DNA of 45,738 nucleotides from Sedimentisphaerales bacterium (GCA_016934255.1 JAFGTG010000017.1:1-45738), one strand, 5' to 3'. Shown: positions 15,228 to 24,285, counted from the stretch's first letter. A program made the numbers and translations. The notes: generated by a model not told the origin, from the sequence alone.

Positions 15228-17381
15228 ATGTCTGGGAAAGTAACATGTTTGGTTTCTTTAATCTTGGTGATTTGTTCTGTCGGTAACGCGGCGAGGATCG
15301 AGTGGAGCGGCGCCGGCGCCGACAACCTCTGGAGCACCCGGAACAACTGGAGTCCTGCTAAAATCCCGACGACGGCCGACGAGGTTTATATTGACGTACC
15401 GTATGCCAAAGCCCCCAATGGACCGGTGATTCAGGAAGGGATCGATGCGAAGGCCCTCGGTCTGGGCTGCGAGGTCCGCGGTGAGCCCAACATGGTGATG
15501 ACGGGAGGAACGCTTGAGATCACGGATTGGGTTTGGTGGGGTGACGGGGATGGATGCCACGGTACGCTTTACCTGAGCGGCGGGACGATCACGGTCACCA
15601 ACGAATTCGAACTCGGGTGGGGAGGAGGTTCGGGAACGATGTACATGACCGGCGGCACCGTCACCGCCGGAGAGCTTGTCATTCCGACGGCAAGCGGATT
15701 GGCGGGTGAACTCTTCCTTCACGGCGGCACGTTCAACGTCGGCAGCGACGGCCTCGAAATCAATACCGTCGGCTATATGGATGTCGGAGGAGGCACGCTG
15801 ATTATCGAGGGCGACTGGACGGCGAAGATCAACGAGTATATTGCCGCCGGCCTGATCACAGCCTACGATGGAGGCGGCTTATTCGAGTTGGACTATAACG
15901 ACAGAAATCCCGGCAAGACAACATTGTCGGCGATCTTCACAGGGAAAGCTTACAATCCTACTCCCGCCGACGGAGCCATCATTGAAGACATGTGGGCGAA
16001 TATCAGTTGGTCGCCGGCAACCGAGGCGATTTCGCACGATGTCTATATCAGCGACAACTTCGACGATGTCAACGATGGTACCGGCGACGCCTTCCGGGGC
16101 AACCAGGCGGCAATATATTTCGTTGTCGGTTTTCCCGGATTTCCTTATCCGGACGGCCTCGTGCCCGGCACAACCTATTACTGGCGCATCGATGAAGTCA
16201 AGGCGGACGTCTCAGTGGTCAGAGGGGATATCTGGAGCTTCAGTATTCCACCCAAGAAGGCCTACAATCCCAGCCCGACCGATGGAGCCGAGTTTGTCGA
16301 TCCGTCCGTCCTCCTAAGCTGGACAGCGGGTTACGGCGCGAAATTACATACCGTTTATCTGGGTGACGATTATGATACCGTGAACGGAGCCACCGGAGGT
16401 TCCCCACAAGGTACAGCCGCTTATCAACCGGCTACGGCGCTTGATCTTGAAAAAGTCTATTACTGGCGGGTTGATGAATTTGACGCTGTAGATACGTACA
16501 AAGGCGATATCTGGAGCTTTACGACGCCGGGCGCCGTCGGCAATCCAAGTCCGGCGAACGGCGCTGAAGACGTGAAGATGATCGCCACGCTAAGCTGGAC
16601 GGCGAGTACGAGCGCCGCGTCTCATGAGGTGTATTTAGGCACGAACGAAGAAGCCGTTCGCAATGCCGATGCAACTTCTCCCGAATATGTGGGTAGTAAA
16701 GCTCTTGGCGCCGAGAGTCACGATCCCGGCAAACTCGCCTGGCATACCACATATTACTGGCGCGTTGATGAGGTCGATGGCCAGGGCAACACACAGAAAG
16801 GTCCGCTTTGGACCTTCACCACGGCCGACTTCATCTCCGTGGACGATTTCGAGGGTTATACGGACAACGACGCGGAAGGCGAGGCCATCTGGCAAAGTTG
16901 GATCGACGGATACGGTGTCGCTGAAAATGGAGCGCAGGCGGGTTACCTGCTTCCTCCTTATGCCGAGCAAACCATCGTCCATGGCGGCCTCCAGTCGATG
17001 CCGCTTGTTTATACCAATGATCCGAGTGCGGCGGCCTATTCCGAAGCGACGCTTACCTTGAGCTACCCGCGCGATTGGACCGAAAATGACGTTAGCGCCT
17101 TAGTGATTTGGTTCCGGGGCAAGTCGGATAATGCGGCTGAACCGTTATACGTCGCCGTCGCGAACAGCGGTGGAGCCGCCGCGGTCGTCACGAATGATGA
17201 TGCGAACGCCGCTCAGAATCGTGAATGGACGAGATGGGTGGTCCAGTTGCAAGCCTTAAGCGATCAGGGGATTAACCTGACGAACGTTAACACGATTTCA
17301 GTGGGGCTTGGCACAAAAGGCGTTATGACGACAGCCGGCGGTACAGGCACGGTGTACTTCGATGATATCGCGCTGTATTGA
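15228..17381 (+). CDS. Exported beta-helix / FN3-repeat surface protein
   Basis: The start at 15228 is fixed by AAGGAGG six bases upstream; the two earlier ATGs are inside or before that site. The 717-residue protein has a signal peptide (1-22, TCLVSLILVICSVGNA). A Gly/Thr-rich beta-helix region (about 45-235) repeats MTGGTLEI, LSGGTITV, MTGGTVTA and LHGGTFNV. Three FN3-like repeats begin near residues 241, 345 and 438, each opening with NP.P.(D/N)GA and closing with YYWR(I/V)DE and a W.F(T/S) strand. A carbohydrate-binding-like C-terminal domain (537-717) ends VYFDDIALY. The likely role is binding or presentation of polysaccharide at the surface; no catalytic residues were recognised. Confidence 0.75.
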   Translation: MSGKVTCLVSLILVICSVGNAARIEWSGAGADNLWSTRNNWSPAKIPTTADEVYIDVPYAKAPNGPVIQEGIDAKALGLGCEVRGEPNMVMTGGTLEITDWVWWGDGDGCHGTLYLSGGTITVTNEFELGWGGGSGTMYMTGGTVTAGELVIPTASGLAGELFLHGGTFNVGSDGLEINTVGYMDVGGGTLIIEGDWTAKINEYIAAGLITAYDGGGLFELDYNDRNPGKTTLSAIFTGKAYNPTPADGAIIEDMWANISWSPATEAISHDVYISDNFDDVNDGTGDAFRGNQAAIYFVVGFPGFPYPDGLVPGTTYYWRIDEVKADVSVVRGDIWSFSIPPKKAYNPSPTDGAEFVDPSVLLSWTAGYGAKLHTVYLGDDYDTVNGATGGSPQGTAAYQPATALDLEKVYYWRVDEFDAVDTYKGDIWSFTTPGAVGNPSPANGAEDVKMIATLSWTASTSAASHEVYLGTNEEAVRNADATSPEYVGSKALGAESHDPGKLAWHTTYYWRVDEVDGQGNTQKGPLWTFTTADFISVDDFEGYTDNDAEGEAIWQSWIDGYGVAENGAQAGYLLPPYAEQTIVHGGLQSMPLVYTNDPSAAAYSEATLTLSYPRDWTENDVSALVIWFRGKSDNAAEPLYVAVANSGGAAAVVTNDDANAAQNREWTRWVVQLQALSDQGINLTNVNTISVGLGTKGVMTTAGGTGTVYFDDIALY

Positions 17382-17382
17382 G

Positions 17383-17476
17383 ATGGGAGTGAGCTAAAGT
17401 GACTAAAGTGAGCTAAAGTGGGCCGGCGATGCTCATAACTTTAGTCACTTTAGTCACTTTTAATTTTAGGCACTTT
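17383..17476. repeat. Self-complementary tandem array, AAGTGAcTA unit
   Basis: The left arm carries three units of GTGA(G)CTAAA (about 17389-17420). The right arm carries the reverse complement, ACTTTAGTC repeated (about 17438-17476). Together they fill the whole 95-base gap between two convergent genes. The transcript of either strand can fold into a long imperfect hairpin, so it may act as a two-way terminator. Confidence 0.8.
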
Positions 17477-18907
17477 TCATTTCAAAGGCCAGAGATCGGC
17501 ATCGGTCCTGATCGTCGAGAAGATTTCTTTTGCTCGCGCTACAATATCCGGATGCGCATCCGCAACGTTGTTTTGCTCACCGATGTCGGATTCGAGATGA
17601 TAGAGTTCAATCGGACGTGAAGGCGCTCTTCGCAAGGCCTTCCAATCGCCTATACGAACCGTTTGTTGTGAGCGTCCTTCATGGAACTCCCAGTAGAGAT
17701 ACTCGTACTGTCTTTGCGGCTGTCCCATCAGGGCGGGAGCCATCGAAATGCCGTCAATCCCTTCGGGCACAGGTGCTCCGGCTAACTCGGCAAACGTCGG
17801 TAAAATATCCCAGAAGGCGGAAATATGCTCGCATCGAGTACCGGCTTTGATTTTGCCGGGCCAACGCGCAATCGTGGGAACGCGAATGCCACCTTCGTAC
17901 AGGTCGCGTTTAGTCCCCTTGAGAGGTCCATTGCTGTCGAAGAAGTCGGGCTGTACGCCACCCTCTTTGTGAGGTCCGTTGTCACTACTGAAGATGACCA
18001 GCGTTTGCTCATCGATTCCCAGCGCCTTGAGCTTGGCAAAGATTCTACCGATATCACGATCCAAACGCGAAATCATTGCCGCCTTGCCCTTTTCAGGCTC
18101 CGGCCAGTCCCTGTCTTTGTAAATACCATAATCGGGAACTTCCATTCCATGCTCGCCGAATTGCTTGGCTTCGTTATTTGCGTGAGGGATCGTGTAGGGA
18201 AGAAACAGAAAGAACGGCCGACGTTGTCGTTCGATGAATGCAAGAGCCTCATCGGTGAAAAGATCGTGGGAGTAATCCACCTTCTTACTCGCCAGGCCCA
18301 CCAGGTCTTCCTGACCTTTCTTGTAGTGTTTTTCCGGATGTCGAACCACGTTTCTCAATGGTATTTTTTCGCCGTTCTTCCAGAGAAAATCCGGGTAGTA
18401 GTTATGAGCGTGCCACATACTCAAGTAGCCGAAGAAGAAATCGAATCCGTTATTGCGCGGACCATTCGGAGGGGATGGGTGCCCGATGCCCCATTTACCG
18501 ATGCAGCCGGTTGAGTACCCGGCTTGCCTGAGAATCTTGGCCACTGTCATCTCGTCCGGCTTGATCAGGAAATCCACATTTCCCCGGACGGTACAATGCC
18601 CTGTATGCTTGCCCGTCATCAGGCAGCAACGGGATGGCGCGCATACCGTACTTCCGGCGTAGTGCTGGGTGAGTTTCATTCCCTCGGCGGCCATCTTATC
18701 CAGGTTCGGCGTCTTGATTTGTTTCTGCCCGAAGCATCCCAGATCGCCATAACCGAGATCGTCCGCCAAAATGAAAATGATGTTCGGCTTTTGTGGATTC
18801 GAGTGACTTCTTGCCGTTGGGCCGGAATATCCGACAACCGGCAGTGCTCCAAACGTCGCCGCTGTTATACCCATCTTTTTTAAGAAATCTCTTCGATGGA
18901 GTCTCAT
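17477..18907 (-). CDS. Exported arylsulfatase-type sulfatase
   Basis: The start at 18907 has AAGGA nine bases upstream and gives a proper Tat signal (MRLHRRDFLKKMGITAATFG). The 476-residue enzyme has PNIIFILADDLGYGDLG (metal-binding Asp pair), Cys89 in STVCAPSRCCLMTG (CxPSR, formylglycine site), GCIGKWGIG, FLPYTIPHAN, FSSDNGPHKEGG and KGTKRDLYEGGIRVP. It resembles arylsulfatase A/N-acetylgalactosamine-6-sulfatase relatives. It follows the GH140-like gene by 19 bases and is the last gene of a leftward three-gene unit, so it probably desulfates the glycan handled by that glycosidase. Confidence 0.93.
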   Translation of the reverse strand: MRLHRRDFLKKMGITAATFGALPVVGYSGPTARSHSNPQKPNIIFILADDLGYGDLGCFGQKQIKTPNLDKMAAEGMKLTQHYAGSTVCAPSRCCLMTGKHTGHCTVRGNVDFLIKPDEMTVAKILRQAGYSTGCIGKWGIGHPSPPNGPRNNGFDFFFGYLSMWHAHNYYPDFLWKNGEKIPLRNVVRHPEKHYKKGQEDLVGLASKKVDYSHDLFTDEALAFIERQRRPFFLFLPYTIPHANNEAKQFGEHGMEVPDYGIYKDRDWPEPEKGKAAMISRLDRDIGRIFAKLKALGIDEQTLVIFSSDNGPHKEGGVQPDFFDSNGPLKGTKRDLYEGGIRVPTIARWPGKIKAGTRCEHISAFWDILPTFAELAGAPVPEGIDGISMAPALMGQPQRQYEYLYWEFHEGRSQQTVRIGDWKALRRAPSRPIELYHLESDIGEQNNVADAHPDIVARAKEIFSTIRTDADLWPLK

Positions 18908-18926
18908 AATTTTCATCCTTACCAAA

Positions 18927-20330
18927 TTATTGTTTCTCGACATCCAGTACAAGAACCCAATCATTTCCGAGTTTTTCCTCGCCCGGGGGATCGAATATCT
19001 TGGCGCCCTTATTTTCTACATTCCCAATTGGTTTGGTCTTGCCGTTTCTCGGATTGAACCAGGAGGCTATGAGCGTTTTTCCTTTCAACTTGCCAAGTTG
19101 TAAGGTGAAGCTCTTTCCTGTGGGTGTATAAACCATAAGAAAATCCCGGCCGCGGAGCGCCTCGATATAATCGACCGGTCGGGTTTGTTCGGTCAGGATG
19201 ATGCCTTGATCTGCAACCGCGGTCGTAAACGACCTCGACTCCATGAGTTCTCTCAAATACCCCATTTGAAACGCGCTGGGTACATCCAGCACCTCGTACC
19301 AGTATCCTTTCGGATTGGCGATCGAACGCCGCCGGGGATCGTGCATCTGCCAGATACTGTGATGGCCGTACGTATGTCCACACGACCCGGCAAAGACCGA
19401 CCAATATGCCCCTCGCCTCGCGTGGTCATCCGTTGCGTTCGTCGGTGGACGTCCGTGCCGAAAGCCCGGGTAGGCCGTCTCGAGGTCCAACATCGGTTTG
19501 ACCGGCTTCATCGAATAGCCGATCTGCATAAGCTGCCAGTTGAAGCTATTCTGCCCGTGGCCGGATTGGGCGGCTCGAATATCGATCCATTTTTCATCAT
19601 TAAAGAACCACCAGCTCGCCCCCGGCCCGGATGTGTGATACGTCATGAGCGTCTTACTATAGTCCTCGACACCGGCTGCGCCGACGGTGACGCCTTTGGC
19701 CATCGCACGCCAGATCGCTCGTGAGGCATCCGTCGGCGCCGCACGGTCCCCGCCAATAATCCAGATGATATTGTCGTGGTTGCGAAGACGCTTGGCGACC
19801 AGCATCCCATACACCTCTGCATTGGCCGAATTGAAAATGCCATCGACAAGTCCGTTTTGCCAGTTGCTGGTGACATAACGTCCCCACGTCGGCAATAGCC
19901 CGACATACAAACCGTATTGACGGGCCTTCTTCAGTGCATATTCGACATGATCCCAGTAATCATTGTTGGGTCCGTCTTCCATATCCAATCGGCTCGGATC
20001 CTTACCATGTAAGGCAAAATGTCCGTACGCATTTGGCTTGTCCAGTCCGCCGTACTCGGCCAGGATCACCGTTTGAATGACCGTAAATCCTTTTTCCGTT
20101 CGATTAGACAAATATCGATCGATTTCCTCTCGCGTCAGATCGTGGATAAGCTGCCAAGCGGTATCCGCCAGCCAGAAAAACGGCGTTCCGTCTTCAAGCA
20201 CAAGGTTGCGATTATTCTCATTGACGCGTAACGGTCCATGTGAAAAATCGACAGGTTTGGCATTCGCCAACCCGGAAATAAGCAAAAGTGTGATACTTAC
20301 CAGAGCAGCAGCTTTTTTGACGTCATTCAT
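18927..20330 (-). CDS. Exported GH140/DUF4038-type glycosidase (apiosidase-like)
   Basis: The 467-residue protein has a Sec signal (AAALVSITLLLISGLANA). The body shows GTPFFWLADTAWQLIHDLTR, then GFTVIQTVIL, GLYVGLLPTWGRYV, NIIWIIGGDRAA (strand-end Asp), MTYHTSGPGASWW, PMLDLETAYPG (Glu) and GAYWSVFAGSCGHTYGHHSI. These are hallmarks of the DUF4038/GH140 TIM barrel; the characterised member is an apiosidase acting on rhamnogalacturonan II. AGGA lies nine bases before the ATG. It sits 15 bases after the membrane protein gene and just before a sulfatase, all in one transcript. The actual sugar is not known. Confidence 0.82.
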   Translation of the reverse strand: MNDVKKAAALVSITLLLISGLANAKPVDFSHGPLRVNENNRNLVLEDGTPFFWLADTAWQLIHDLTREEIDRYLSNRTEKGFTVIQTVILAEYGGLDKPNAYGHFALHGKDPSRLDMEDGPNNDYWDHVEYALKKARQYGLYVGLLPTWGRYVTSNWQNGLVDGIFNSANAEVYGMLVAKRLRNHDNIIWIIGGDRAAPTDASRAIWRAMAKGVTVGAAGVEDYSKTLMTYHTSGPGASWWFFNDEKWIDIRAAQSGHGQNSFNWQLMQIGYSMKPVKPMLDLETAYPGFRHGRPPTNATDDHARRGAYWSVFAGSCGHTYGHHSIWQMHDPRRRSIANPKGYWYEVLDVPSAFQMGYLRELMESRSFTTAVADQGIILTEQTRPVDYIEALRGRDFLMVYTPTGKSFTLQLGKLKGKTLIASWFNPRNGKTKPIGNVENKGAKIFDPPGEEKLGNDWVLVLDVEKQ

Positions 20331-20345
20331 TTTAACATTCCTAAA

Positions 20346-21905
20346 TTATTCTTTTCGGAGCGTCTCCGCAAAGCGAAGGTGGCTTCCCGGTAAAGGTTCG
20401 TCGCTGAGGTTGATGGTCAGATACGCTAATACAAAAATGAGAGCCGGAATCAACAGCCAGCTTATCCAAAACCGAATATTCGGTTTCCACAAGGGATCCG
20501 ATGCGGCCAATTGCGCTTCAGGATAGTGCACCGGTTTGCCGGATAACATCAACACGATGAGCGAGCCTATCCCGGCTGTGATCCAGAATGTCGTATGCAC
20601 GAAAAAAACGCCTTTGTGATCCATATTGGGGAAAGCCTGCACGAAAGCCCCGATGACGGCAATCCAGAGAATAAGAAGGAACAATAGCTGGCCCCGTCCG
20701 AAAGCACTGGCCGGCGCTAAAGGCAATGCTTGTCGGCGATGCCGAATGATGGCAATCAGAACCATGGCTGAAAGCATAAGCCCAACCCAAAGAAACCACC
20801 ATTCCGTCCGGATATTGAAGAACAGGTCTGGAATGTGGTCCTCCTTCGCCCAGTTTCGAACGTTTTTAAAGAGATTGCTCCAAAACATCACCAGGAGTAA
20901 AAAGAATAAGGCGATGATGTTGAGATAACCGCCGGTCCGATCTTCTTCAGGTGGAACGAGCTTTCGGCGAACGCCTCGAAGGAATGCGCACCCAACACCC
21001 AATCCCATAATTAATCCGAAGAGTTGCTCCATCCATTTCCAATAATCCAGACCCTGAAGTGTGCTCAGACGACCGATGGGCCCCCACTGGGCGCGGCCCA
21101 GCATCTGTACAAAATCGCCCATAGCGAAACCGACGCCACCCGCTAAGAAGCCGCCAAGGGCCAACCTGAATGCGGCGCGATCTTGTCTGCGTATGAGATA
21201 AATAACCAGTGCGACGAACAAACCCACGCAGCCCGACCAATTATCACTGCGCGGCGGCGTCATGTGCAATCCCAGCACGACGGTCAGGCAGATATATCCG
21301 GCCCACCAGCCAGCGGCTAAGATGATAATAAAGACGCAGGCCGGCCGGGCGCGGGGAGCGATAAAGGCGTAGGCCCCCGCGGCGAGCAAAGCGGACGAGG
21401 CGGCGAACCAGTCGGTGTCGTGCAAGTACCAGGTTTCAGACAAGGAGTCGGTCAAACCGCTTATGTCCACTGCAAACCAAACGAGCCATAACGCCACCAA
21501 TGGACCGGCGAAGCGCTCCAGAAACGAGCGGGATTGGGTGACACTCTGAGCGAGGATACCCGAACCGATGCCGCCCCATAAAGCTCCGATCAGGAATAAG
21601 CCGGCATAACCATAAGCTACGTTAAGAAATGAGTCGCTCGCCGTATAGCCGATGACGATGCCGTAGCTCATTTGCCCCCCAAACGCCCAGCCGATCCCGC
21701 CGCACATGGCCATAATGCTCGCGCGCTCCCACCAATCCCGCCGGCCTGAGGCCAGACAGATCGAAAGAGCCAAGAGCGCACCCGGGACCATCGCCCCGGC
21801 TTCATGGCCGTAATCGCCCCGGAAGCCCCAACCGACCGACATCGCCAGGCCGGAGAGTAAAACCCCTATGAGTGCAAAATCAGATGGTCGATTTTTCGTA
21901 TCCAT
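20346..21905 (-). CDS. Large multi-pass membrane protein of unknown function
   Basis: The 519-residue protein is mostly hydrophobic, with about 13 predicted membrane segments. The first runs are ALIGVLLSGLAMSVGWGFRG, MVPGALLALSICLASG and SIMAMCGGIGWAFGGQMSYG. Short conserved-looking polar spots are GWGFRGDYGHEAGAM near the N-terminus and the glycine-rich loop GALWGGIGSGILA. I do not recognise a transporter family. It is first in the unit with the GH140-like enzyme and a sulfatase, so transport or sensing of glycan products is a reasonable guess. No clear ribosome binding site precedes the ATG at 21905. Confidence 0.75.
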   Translation of the reverse strand: MDTKNRPSDFALIGVLLSGLAMSVGWGFRGDYGHEAGAMVPGALLALSICLASGRRDWWERASIMAMCGGIGWAFGGQMSYGIVIGYTASDSFLNVAYGYAGLFLIGALWGGIGSGILAQSVTQSRSFLERFAGPLVALWLVWFAVDISGLTDSLSETWYLHDTDWFAASSALLAAGAYAFIAPRARPACVFIIILAAGWWAGYICLTVVLGLHMTPPRSDNWSGCVGLFVALVIYLIRRQDRAAFRLALGGFLAGGVGFAMGDFVQMLGRAQWGPIGRLSTLQGLDYWKWMEQLFGLIMGLGVGCAFLRGVRRKLVPPEEDRTGGYLNIIALFFLLLVMFWSNLFKNVRNWAKEDHIPDLFFNIRTEWWFLWVGLMLSAMVLIAIIRHRRQALPLAPASAFGRGQLLFLLILWIAVIGAFVQAFPNMDHKGVFFVHTTFWITAGIGSLIVLMLSGKPVHYPEAQLAASDPLWKPNIRFWISWLLIPALIFVLAYLTINLSDEPLPGSHLRFAETLRKE

Positions 21906-21921
21906 TCGAGAGAGTTCAAGT

Positions 21922-22075
21922 TTATCAGGGAATCAGGGCATCGGGAGGTGGGTATCAGGTTATCAGGGAATCAGGTGGGTGTTGCTCTTTCCCGATATCC
22001 TGATTTTCTGGTATCCTGATATCCTGTTTCTTTGGTATCCTGCCTACGGATTTCCTGATATTCTGATCCCCACCC
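21922..22075. repeat. Self-complementary tandem array, TATCAGG unit
   Basis: Left arm (about 21922-21985): repeated TATCAGGGAATCAGG and GGTATCAGGTTATCAGG. Right arm (about 21999-22070): repeated CCGATATCCTGAT, GGTATCCTGATATCCTG and TTCCTGATATTCTGATC. The two arms are reverse complements of the same 7-8-bp unit. The array sits between the divergent starts of the membrane protein and the pyruvate kinase, so a terminator role is unlikely here. Confidence 0.8.
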
Positions 22076-22163
22076 ATTGCTTCCTGGCCGCTAAAAACCT
22101 ATAATACCGATCAATGTAACATACTCAGGAATGAAAGTCTAACCTGGATAGGACTGTGATACA

Positions 22164-23189
22164 ATGCCGAGAACGAAAATCGTCGCCACGTTAGGCCCGG
22201 CCAGCAGCAACGCGACCGTCCTCCGAAAGATGTTCACCGCCGGCCTGGACGTCGTCAGGCTGAACGCATCGCACGGGACGCATCAGCAACATCTGGCGTC
22301 CATCGAGCTGATTCGCCGACTCAATAAAAAATACCGACGGCATATCCGGATCATGCAGGATCTCGAAGGTTTTCGGATCAGGGTTGGACGATTCAAAGGC
22401 GAAAAAACAAGGGAGTTGAAAACTCGTACTGTCGTATGGCTGACCCGCGACGTTACAGGCTCCGGGCCGAAGTCGATACCGTTCGATTATCAAGGCGATC
22501 TGACATCCATCAAAGCCAATCAACGGATTTATATCGATGATGGTAATCTGATCCTTCGCGTTAAAAGTACCTCAGTCAACAGCATTAAAGCCCTCGTTGT
22601 CGAGGGCGGTATCCTTAAAGAGAGAAAAGGCATTAACATGCCCGACGTCGATCTCGAATTCGAGGGAATCACGGAAAAAGATAAAAAGGATATCGAGTTC
22701 GGTATTGAACAAGGCGTGGACACGATCGCCCTATCGTTCGTGCGCGACGAACACGATGTCCGTCAGGCCGCGGAGTTGATAAAACCGAGGCTACCAAAAT
22801 GCCAAATTGTCGCCAAGATCGAGAGCCGGCAGGCTATAGAAAATATCGACCGGATTATCGAGGCCGCCGACGGCATCATGATCGCCCGCGGGGACATGGG
22901 CATCGCCATTCCGATCCACGAAGTGCCCATCATCCAAAAACGCATCATTAAAAAATGTAATGCCGCGGGAAAATTCGTCATCACTGCTACGCAGATGCTG
23001 GAACATATGACCGAGCACAGCCGACCGACGCGCGCTGAGGTGGCCGACGTCGCCAATGCTATCCTCGACGGCACCGATTTCGTCATGCTCTCGGCGGAAA
23101 CCGCCGTCGGGCGTTTCCCGTACGAGTCCGTTCTGATGATGAACGAGATTATCAAGTTCACTGAAAAGTCCAAGTCGCAATTGTATTAA
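22164..23189 (+). CDS. pyk: Short pyruvate kinase lacking the C-terminal domain
   Basis: Pyruvate kinase turns phosphoenolpyruvate and ADP into pyruvate and ATP. This 341-residue protein has the barrel (KIVATLGPASSNATVL, RLNASHG, catalytic AKIESRQAIENID with Lys218, GIMIARGDMGI, ATQMLEHM, PTRAEVADVANAILDG, MLSAETAVGRFP) and the inserted B domain (about 70-170). It ends at the close of the barrel, without the roughly 120-residue C-terminal domain that binds allosteric effectors in the usual 470-residue enzyme. QDLEGFRIRVG replaces the normal LDLKGPKIRTG. The next gene starts 17 bases later, so the short form is genuine and not a frameshift. It may be a barrel-only kinase or a repurposed paralogue. 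Confidence 0.85.
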   Translation: MPRTKIVATLGPASSNATVLRKMFTAGLDVVRLNASHGTHQQHLASIELIRRLNKKYRRHIRIMQDLEGFRIRVGRFKGEKTRELKTRTVVWLTRDVTGSGPKSIPFDYQGDLTSIKANQRIYIDDGNLILRVKSTSVNSIKALVVEGGILKERKGINMPDVDLEFEGITEKDKKDIEFGIEQGVDTIALSFVRDEHDVRQAAELIKPRLPKCQIVAKIESRQAIENIDRIIEAADGIMIARGDMGIAIPIHEVPIIQKRIIKKCNAAGKFVITATQMLEHMTEHSRPTRAEVADVANAILDGTDFVMLSAETAVGRFPYESVLMMNEIIKFTEKSKSQLY

Positions 23190-23206
23190 AATGAGGGATT
23201 GAAAGA

Positions 23207-24181
23207 ATGAATTCACAAGACTGTCCAATCGAATGGAACGTATCACGTCGTCGATTTCTCGGGATGGCCGTCGCGGGCGCAGCGCTATCGAGCCTGGATT
23301 TTGCGAGAACGGCGAATGCATCGGCAACATCTGAAAATAAGGGCGGGGCATCGAGAAAGATATGTATTTTCTCCAAGCACCTGCAATGGCTGGATTATCA
23401 GGAGATGGCGAAGACGGCTCGCGAGATCGGATTTGACGGTATCGATTTAACGGTCCGCCCGCGCGGCCACGTTCTGCCGGAACGCGTGCGGGAGGACCTT
23501 CCCCGAGCCGTCCACGCCGCCAGGACGGAGGCGCTCGACGTCCCGATGATGGTGACGTCTATCACGGACCCTGCGGACCCGCTGACTGAACGCATCCTTG
23601 CCACGGCGAGCCAGGCGGGGATTCGTTATTATCGCATGGGCTACTATCAATACGACGACTCCACGGAGATCCGCCAAACGCTCAACGAAGCCGGGGCGAA
23701 ACTTCGCGATCTCGTCGAAATGAACAAGAACTACAATATCGTGGGAACGTACCAAAACCATTCGGGCCCCAGATATGTCGGGGCGCCTCTTTGGGACCTC
23801 GACATTTTGTTTAGAGACCTTGACACGCGCTGGATCGGTTGCCAGTTCGATATCCGGCACGCTACCGTCGAGGGCGGGACAGTCTGGCCCGCTCACTTCC
23901 GGTTCATGTCACGCTATATCAACACGCTCGTGGCCAAAGATTTCAAATGGAGCCAAACGGACAAAGGCTGGCGGGCGGAGAACTGCCCTCTGGGCGAGGG
24001 GATGGTGGATTTTTCAGGATATTCCAAGATGTTGAAAAAGGCGGGGATCGCCGGGCCGATGTCGTTGCATCTCGAATATCCCATCGGCGGGGCCGAGCAC
24101 GGCGCCCAACGCCTGACCGGGGATAAACAACAGGTCATCGAGGCGATGCGAAAAGACCTTCGTTTTCTGCGGAACCTGTAG
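23207..24181 (+). CDS. Tat-exported sugar phosphate isomerase/epimerase-like TIM barrel
   Basis: A Tat signal (SRRRFLGMAVAGAALSSLDF) starts the 324-residue protein. The barrel follows the xylose-isomerase-like AP-endonuclease-2 family: ISKHLQWLDYQEMAKTA-type opening (FSKHLQWLDYQEM), EIGFDGIDLTVRP, GIRYYRMGYYQYD, GTYQNHSG (His), DIRHATVEGG (Asp, His) and HLEYPIGG (Glu). Such proteins isomerise or epimerise sugars; exported forms are common in planctomycetes. It is 17 bases downstream of the pyruvate kinase gene, apparently in one transcript. The substrate is unknown. Confidence 0.85.
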   Translation: MNSQDCPIEWNVSRRRFLGMAVAGAALSSLDFARTANASATSENKGGASRKICIFSKHLQWLDYQEMAKTAREIGFDGIDLTVRPRGHVLPERVREDLPRAVHAARTEALDVPMMVTSITDPADPLTERILATASQAGIRYYRMGYYQYDDSTEIRQTLNEAGAKLRDLVEMNKNYNIVGTYQNHSGPRYVGAPLWDLDILFRDLDTRWIGCQFDIRHATVEGGTVWPAHFRFMSRYINTLVAKDFKWSQTDKGWRAENCPLGEGMVDFSGYSKMLKKAGIAGPMSLHLEYPIGGAEHGAQRLTGDKQQVIEAMRKDLRFLRNL

Positions 24182-24285
24182 GGTGCGATGCATCGCATCC
24201 TTTCGTGTCGAGGGCGTCCCGCCCTCGATTCGCGGGCAAGCCTGTCCTGAGCGAAGCCGAAGGAATGCCCGCGACATTATTGTAG
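24182..24285. repeat. REP-like palindromes between convergent genes
   Basis: The short gap holds GGATGCGATGCATCGCACC-type symmetry (about 24182-24200, GTGCGATGCATCGCATCC), a GAGGGC-GTCCC-GCCCTC hairpin (about 24211-24227) and TCGCGGGCA ... TGCCCGCGA arms (about 24230-24275) around GTCCTGAGCGAAGCCGAAGG. They probably act as a shared terminator. Confidence 0.6.

Noticed and set aside
15940-16830. Mobile or satellite repeat inside the surface-protein gene
   Set aside because: The periodicity comes from three FN3-like protein domains that differ at the DNA level.
17383-17476. CRISPR array
   Set aside because: Units are 9-10 bp without spacers and the second half is the reverse complement of the first. 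The other arrays fail for the same reason.
22164-23189. Pyruvate kinase truncated by a frameshift
   Set aside because: The frame stops cleanly at the end of the barrel and the next co-directional gene starts 17 bases later; no C-terminal domain sequence is found in other frames.
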